DNA of 15,791 nt from CAVUUN01 sp964421755 (GTDB taxonomy: Bacteria; Acidobacteriota; UBA6911; RPQK01): positions 1 through 15,791 of the forward strand of contig CAYQYP010000347.1 in NCBI GenBank assembly GCA_964421755.1, in the 5' to 3' direction. The notes beneath the pieces were generated by a model. It saw only the letters and a program-made list of their open reading frames with translations. It was not told where the DNA came from and did no database searches. This document shows, in pieces, positions 12,377 through 15,791 of this stretch (the first letter of the stretch is position 1; every line of letters starts with the position of its first letter). The position numbers and the translations under genes were made by a program.

Positions 12377-13813
12377 CTACGGGAAGATGCCCAGTTCCCG
12401 ATAGGCCTGCGCGACGCGGTCGATGGCCACGATGTATGCCGCGGTACGAAGGCTGGGGAGGTTCCGCCGACGCTTGAAGACCGTTCGGATCTGCTCGTAG
12501 GCTCTGATCATCGTCTCCTCAAGTCCCGAGTTCACAAGATCGAGCTCCTCGGGGCCCCGGATGAGCCCCTGGCGCACCTCGGGCTGGATCTTCTTGCCGC
12601 TGATCTCTTCAAGGGCGGAGACGAGCCGCATTCCCTTGGCTTCGGCCAGTCGATGATCGAGAAGCCCATAGCGCATGTGAGTCAGGTTCTTGCTCCATTC
12701 GAAATACGACACCGTCACGCCGCCGGCGTTCAGGAAAATATCCGGAACGACCATGACGCCGCGATCGCGTAATCGTCTTTCAGCCATCGGCGTGGTTGGG
12801 CCGTTGGCGGCCTCGGCCACGATTTTGGCGCGGATGTTGTCCACGTTCTTGAGGGTTATCTGGTTCTCCAGCGCCGCAGGTATGAGGATGTCGCATTCTA
12901 TCTCGAGAACCTGCTCGGGTCGCTCCAGCGTGGTCGTGCCGGGGAAGTCCCGAATAGAGCCGGTGCGCCTTTTGTGTCGGAGCAGCTTCGAAATGTCGAT
13001 TCCGTATTCGCAATGGATAGCCGCGTCCCACTCGCTCACCCCGATGATCTTGCAGTCGTCCTGCTCCCAGAGAAAATGCGCCGTGTGGTGGCCCACATTT
13101 CCGAAGCCCTGGATGACCACCCGTTTGCCGGCCAGGCCGGGATCCAGGCCGACAGCCTTGAGGTCGTCCTTATGCCGGAAGATCTGTCGGATCCCAAACT
13201 GGACGCCTCGCCCGGTGGCTTCTCGACGCCCCATGATTCCCCCTTGGCTGACTGGCTTTCCGGTCACGCAGGCCACGTTATCGGTTCGACCAGGGTAGAA
13301 GGCGTCGTAAGTGTCGAAAATCCATGCCATCTCGCGCTCGCCCGTCCCCACGTCCGGAGCGGGGACGTTCACGCCGGGGCCTATGAAGTTCTTGCGAATC
13401 AACTCGGCCGTGTAGCGGCGTGTGATCCTCTCCAGTTGCTCCTCGTCGAACTGCCTCGGGTCGATCGCTACCCCGCCTTTCGACCCGGCGAAAGGGAGGT
13501 CCACGATCGCGCACTTGTAGGTCATCAGTGCAGCCAGGGCCATGATCTCGTCCTGGTTGACCATCGGGCTGAACCTGATGCCGCCTTTGAGCGGCTTCTG
13601 GTGGTGTGAATGCTCGGCTCGCCAGCCGTAAAAGTAATGGAAACGGTTCCCGAGCTTGACGGGAAAGCTGACCATGAAGACGTTGTCGCACTCACGGATC
13701 TGCTGGAGCAGACCTTTTGGGTGCGTCAGGAAGTTCGACGCCTCGTCGAACTGATTCCACACGATGTTCTTGAGGTTCAGGTCTTCCTGCCTCGCGTTTT
13801 TTGAAGATGGCAT
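12377..13813 (-). CDS. Glutamate dehydrogenase (Glu/Leu/Phe/Val dehydrogenase family)
   Basis: 478 aa. The family hallmarks are in order: KPLKGGIRFSP (73-83), MTYKCAIVDLPFAGSKGGV (97-115) with the catalytic lysine at K112, NVPAPDVGT (149-157) with the catalytic aspartate D154, and the nucleotide-binding Rossmann motif VVIQGFGNVG (232-241). ILIPAALENQIT and VAEAANGPTTPMAE are typical of the C-terminal domain. It interconverts glutamate and 2-oxoglutarate plus ammonia in the cytoplasm, linking nitrogen and carbon flow; NAD versus NADP preference is not safely read here. The start is the ATG at 13813: no Shine-Dalgarno is present, and a -10 box ends exactly 6 nt upstream, so the mRNA is predicted to begin at the start codon. 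It is divergent from the hydrolase gene (199 nt) and convergent with the sugar dehydrogenase. Confidence 0.92.
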   Translation of the reverse strand: MPSSKNARQEDLNLKNIVWNQFDEASNFLTHPKGLLQQIRECDNVFMVSFPVKLGNRFHYFYGWRAEHSHHQKPLKGGIRFSPMVNQDEIMALAALMTYKCAIVDLPFAGSKGGVAIDPRQFDEEQLERITRRYTAELIRKNFIGPGVNVPAPDVGTGEREMAWIFDTYDAFYPGRTDNVACVTGKPVSQGGIMGRREATGRGVQFGIRQIFRHKDDLKAVGLDPGLAGKRVVIQGFGNVGHHTAHFLWEQDDCKIIGVSEWDAAIHCEYGIDISKLLRHKRRTGSIRDFPGTTTLERPEQVLEIECDILIPAALENQITLKNVDNIRAKIVAEAANGPTTPMAERRLRDRGVMVVPDIFLNAGGVTVSYFEWSKNLTHMRYGLLDHRLAEAKGMRLVSALEEISGKKIQPEVRQGLIRGPEELDLVNSGLEETMIRAYEQIRTVFKRRRNLPSLRTAAYIVAIDRVAQAYRELGIFP

Positions 13814-13819
13814 AGTCTG

Positions 13820-13848
13820 ATTCTAGTTTGCGGCCTCCGCTTACTCAA
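13820..13848 (-). promoter_or_regulatory. Promoter of gdh, predicted leaderless
   Basis: On the minus strand TTGAGT (13848-13843), 17-nt spacer, TAGAAT (13825-13820), then 6 nt to the ATG at 13813. The predicted transcription start coincides with the A of the start codon. Both boxes and the spacer fit sigma-70 well, making this the best promoter in the window. Confidence 0.6.
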
Positions 13849-13874
13849 TGTCTTGATAAAACGGAGGATAGCGC

Positions 13875-13963
13875 AGGTCCGGCTTCCAAGTCGGACACTT
13901 TCCCGGACTTGGCGAGATCGCCAGCCGCCCGAAAAGCCAGGGTCCGACTTGAAAGTGGGACCT
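13875..13963. repeat. Inverted-repeat element between gdh and hydrolase genes
   Basis: The arms 13875-13896 (beginning AGGTCCGGCTTCCAAG) and 13942-13963 pair at about 19 of 22 positions, with a 45-nt centre that contains its own small hairpin GGCGA-GA-TCGCC. The genes on both sides point away from it, so it is unlikely to be a terminator; a dispersed repeat or a regulatory structure is more plausible. Confidence 0.7.
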
Positions 13964-14000
13964 ACGGGAAATCAAACCAACATATGAGCCCGCAGCTACT

Positions 14001-14006
14001 TATAAT
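14001..14006 (+). promoter_or_regulatory. -10 box of the hydrolase-TPR gene, predicted leaderless
   Basis: A perfect TATAAT ends 6 nt before the ATG at 14013, again placing the expected transcript start at the start codon. GAGGGA fills the gap but is too close for a normal ribosome site. The -35 region is weak. Confidence 0.5.
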
Positions 14007-14012
14007 GAGGGA

Positions 14013-15440
14013 ATGTTCACCGCCCGAAGCCTTGCCCTCCTGCTGGCCCTGGTCGCCTGGGCGCAGGCGCAGGGGCAGCCACTGTCCAAAGGGGTTGTGA
14101 TCGATCGGGTTGTCTGCGCGAAAAACCCGAGCCAGACATATGCCCTGTATATCCCGACGAGCTACGACCCGACTCGGAGATATCCGATCCTCTACTGTTT
14201 CGACCCCGGAGCCCGGGGCAAGGTCCCCGTTGAGCTGTACAAAAACGCCGCCGAACGGCTTGGCTACATCGTCGTCTGTTCTAACAATTCGCGGAACGGT
14301 CCATGGGAGCCGATATACGCCGCCATTCAGGCGGTCGCCGACGACACCCATGCGCGGTTTTCCATCGACCCTCGACGCGTTTACACGTCGGGCATGTCAG
14401 GCGGCGGGGGCCCGGCCTGGAATGTCGCGTCAACGGGTCTGGCCGGGAGCATCATCTGCGCGTCGGCGTTCCAGATGAAGGAAGAGACGCTGCGGGGCGT
14501 CTCATTCGCGCTCTTCGGGGTGGCCGGCATCGCGGACTTCAATTTCCCGCTCATGGAAAACGTTTGTTCCAGTCTGGAAAAGATGGGCAAAACTGTGCGG
14601 TTCGAGACGTTCGAGGGCGGCCACGCCTGGCCTCCTGAGGAAATTGCGGCCCTGGCGCTCGAGTGGATGGAATTGCAGGCGATCAGGTCCGGACTGCGCC
14701 CCCCTGATGCCGCTCTAGTGGACGCCGCATATGCGAGGGCGGTCGCTCGCGCCGAAGGCTTCGAGGCGAGTGGCCGTATCTACGACGCCTATCGGGAGCT
14801 CCGATCAATCAGCCGGGACTTCAAGGGCCTGAAGGATGTCACTCCGCACGCAGAGAAGTCCGAGAGGCTGGCCAAGACCAAGGAAGTGAAGCAGGCAATC
14901 AAGCAGGAGGCCGAGTTGGCCCAGCTTCAACAGGTCCGCATGGATGGGCTCCGTGCAGCGAGGTTCGCGATGGAGAAGGAAAGCATGGCAGGGCCCTCGG
15001 TGGCTGCAGCCGATCCAGGTTCTCGCGAGATCTATGTGGGCGGCGAGAGCGAGATCCGCAGCACCATCCACGAACTAAGACACAAGATGGAAAGCAAGGT
15101 CTTCGACCGGGATCGGATCCTTGCGCAACGAGTTCTCGAAGAGTTGATGATCAACTCCCTCTACTACGCAAAGGACCTCATGGACGCCAGGAACTTTCAC
15201 TCGGCTCTCGTCAGCTTGAGAATCTGCGAGTGGATTCGCCCGAAAGCGACCGGCGTGCTCTTTGACTCCAGTCGGGCGTATGCCGGCTCCGGAGACAAGA
15301 AGAAAGCGCTCGAATACCTCGGTAAGGCTGTCGAAGCAGGTTTCAAAGACTTTGCGGCGATCGAGGCGGCGGCCGAGTTTGAGCGCTTGCGCAAAGAGAA
15401 GCGGTACGCGGAGATCCTGGCGAGGATCGCAAAGCAGTAG
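14013..15440 (+). CDS. Secreted alpha/beta-hydrolase-like protein with C-terminal TPR-like region
   Basis: 475 aa. A signal peptide (MFTARSLALLLALVAWAQAQG) precedes a domain at about 27-225 with the alpha/beta-hydrolase layout: YALYIPTSYDPTRRYPILYCFDPG (43-66), the nucleophile elbow GMSGG (127-131, candidate Ser129), a candidate acid in GIADFNF (Asp175) and a candidate His in GGHAWPP (His204). This looks like the PHB-depolymerase/esterase-type fold. Residues about 230-475 are helical and charged, ending in a TPR-like unit (FDSSRAYAGSGDKKKALEYLGKAVEAGFKDFAAIEAAAEFERLRKEKRYAEIL, roughly 418-470). The likely role is an extracytoplasmic esterase or peptide-interacting hydrolase; the substrate is unknown. 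It is divergent from gdh across a repeat element. The start is set by the TATAAT box and signal peptide. Confidence 0.8.
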   Translation: MFTARSLALLLALVAWAQAQGQPLSKGVVIDRVVCAKNPSQTYALYIPTSYDPTRRYPILYCFDPGARGKVPVELYKNAAERLGYIVVCSNNSRNGPWEPIYAAIQAVADDTHARFSIDPRRVYTSGMSGGGGPAWNVASTGLAGSIICASAFQMKEETLRGVSFALFGVAGIADFNFPLMENVCSSLEKMGKTVRFETFEGGHAWPPEEIAALALEWMELQAIRSGLRPPDAALVDAAYARAVARAEGFEASGRIYDAYRELRSISRDFKGLKDVTPHAEKSERLAKTKEVKQAIKQEAELAQLQQVRMDGLRAARFAMEKESMAGPSVAAADPGSREIYVGGESEIRSTIHELRHKMESKVFDRDRILAQRVLEELMINSLYYAKDLMDARNFHSALVSLRICEWIRPKATGVLFDSSRAYAGSGDKKKALEYLGKAVEAGFKDFAAIEAAAEFERLRKEKRYAEILARIAKQ

Positions 15441-15569
15441 GGCTTGACCAAAGCCAGGCACTGCGGCGTCGCCTTTTCGGAGCCGCTGCGAGGGTGTTGA
15501 AAAAGGAAGTGCGTTCGGCCCACAGGTTTGACGGACCTGTTATGGGCTGATGTCGTGCGGAGGGCGAGA
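15441..15569. other. Non-coding stretch after the hydrolase gene
   Basis: No gene or clear terminator is seen. GAGGGTGTTGAAAAAGG (15490-15506) resembles the ends of some insertion sequences, but no partner end or transposase accompanies it. The repeat-rich remainder of this 351-nt non-coding tail is listed separately. Confidence 0.4.
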
Positions 15570-15651
15570 TCGAATGGAGCCGCGCACGAGAGCGAACGGC
15601 AGTGAGCGAGAGTAAGCGGACCACCTGACTCGCTCCACTGCTTCGTGTTTA
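15570..15651 (+). repeat. Palindromic repeat, half copy (one arm plus loop)
   Basis: The arm at 15577-15625 matches the left arm at 12059-12107 at 47 of 49 positions. The next 26 nt (15626-15651) are identical to the reverse complement of 12132-12157, the loop of the full copy. TCGAATG directly before the arm also matches the complement of 12204-12210. The copy therefore corresponds to the full copy read on the opposite strand, without its second arm. Confidence 0.85.
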
Positions 15652-15683
15652 GTTTTCAACGCCGAAGGTGTTGCGTAGCAAAG

Positions 15684-15720
15684 CCCGGGGTTGCCCGCGT
15701 TGTGTGCGGGAAACCCCGGG
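15684..15720. repeat. Stem-loop, 15-bp stem with one mismatch
   Basis: CCCGGGGTTGCCCGC (15684-15698) pairs with 15706-15720 around a 7-nt loop, with one mismatch. It is not followed by a T-run, so it does not look like a standard terminator. Confidence 0.75.
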
Positions 15721-15735
15721 TTGACGGCGGGAAGG

Positions 15736-15789
15736 ATCCAACCCTGAAAGGGTTGCGTAGTGCGGTACGCAACCCTTTCAGGGTTGGAT
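15736..15789. repeat. Perfect 24-bp palindrome with nested hairpins
   Basis: 15736-15759 is the exact reverse complement of 15766-15789, with a 6-nt centre (GTGCGG). Each arm also contains the smaller palindrome CAACCCTGAAAGGGTTG, so alternative folds are possible. It lies at the window edge and the element may continue beyond. Confidence 0.85.
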
Positions 15790-15791
15790 GC

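Noticed and set aside
12974..13609. 211-residue plus-strand frame across gdh
   Set aside because: It is antisense to glutamate dehydrogenase and carries no independent evidence.
12059..15651. CRISPR array formed by the repeated arms
   Set aside because: Copies are few, unequally spaced, in both orientations and palindromic, with genes between them; there are no spacers or cas genes.
15684..15720. Terminator for the hydrolase gene
   Set aside because: The stem is strong, but it is 244 nt downstream, lacks a T-tract and belongs to a repeat cluster.

Overview
The window is chromosomal DNA of a moderately high-GC bacterium. Acidobacteriota is the best guess (inference, no marker gene is present). 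The grounds are the C-terminal domain on the secreted PQQ-type sugar dehydrogenase, the PDZ and hydrolase-TPR secreted proteins, the conserved CPCC mini-protein, and intergenic regions full of short palindromic and octamer repeats. No rRNA, tRNA, CRISPR array or intact transposase is visible.

Layout. (1) Positions 1-3381, minus strand: a tightly packed four-gene nucleotide-sugar operon, in transcription order a LegB-like 4,6-dehydratase, a sugar-1-phosphate nucleotidyltransferase, a GDP-6-deoxymannose-reductase-like SDR, and a DPM1/GtrB-type GT2 glycosyltransferase cut off by the window edge. It reads as activation, 4,6-dehydration, 4-keto reduction and transfer of a deoxysugar to a lipid carrier. 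(2) 3680-4674: a lower-GC accessory island with two overlapping small genes, an 84-aa protein ending in a QLSLF motif and a two-TM DUF2335 protein. It is bracketed by a 16-nt imperfect inverted repeat (14/16) and followed by a transposase remnant. This is the strongest candidate for a little-described system. (3) 4738-5892: an MFS transporter, convergent with (4) 5934-8048, an alpha-glucan phosphorylase. (5) 8210-8500: a 96-aa CPCC coiled-coil protein, divergent from (6) 8592-10118, a secreted PDZ protein, followed by (7) 10253-12049, a secreted PQQ-type glucose/sorbosone dehydrogenase with an extra C-terminal domain. (8) 12377-13813, minus strand: glutamate dehydrogenase, divergent from (9) 14013-15440, a secreted alpha/beta hydrolase with a C-terminal TPR-like region.

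The intergenic regions carry most of the unexplained structure: an arm-loop palindromic repeat in one full inverted copy (12059-12203), a half copy (15570-15651) and a solo arm (12280-12302); a separate hairpin repeat between the divergent gdh and hydrolase genes; two different tandem octamer arrays; and, at the right edge, a 15-bp stem followed by a perfect 24-bp palindrome. Several start codons lie 6-20 nt downstream of a good -10 box (TATAAT or TAGAAT), often without a usable Shine-Dalgarno, which suggests leaderless or very short-leader transcripts.

Functionally the window combines surface glycan synthesis, storage-glucan breakdown, periplasmic sugar oxidation and nitrogen/carbon metabolism with a small mobile-looking cassette.
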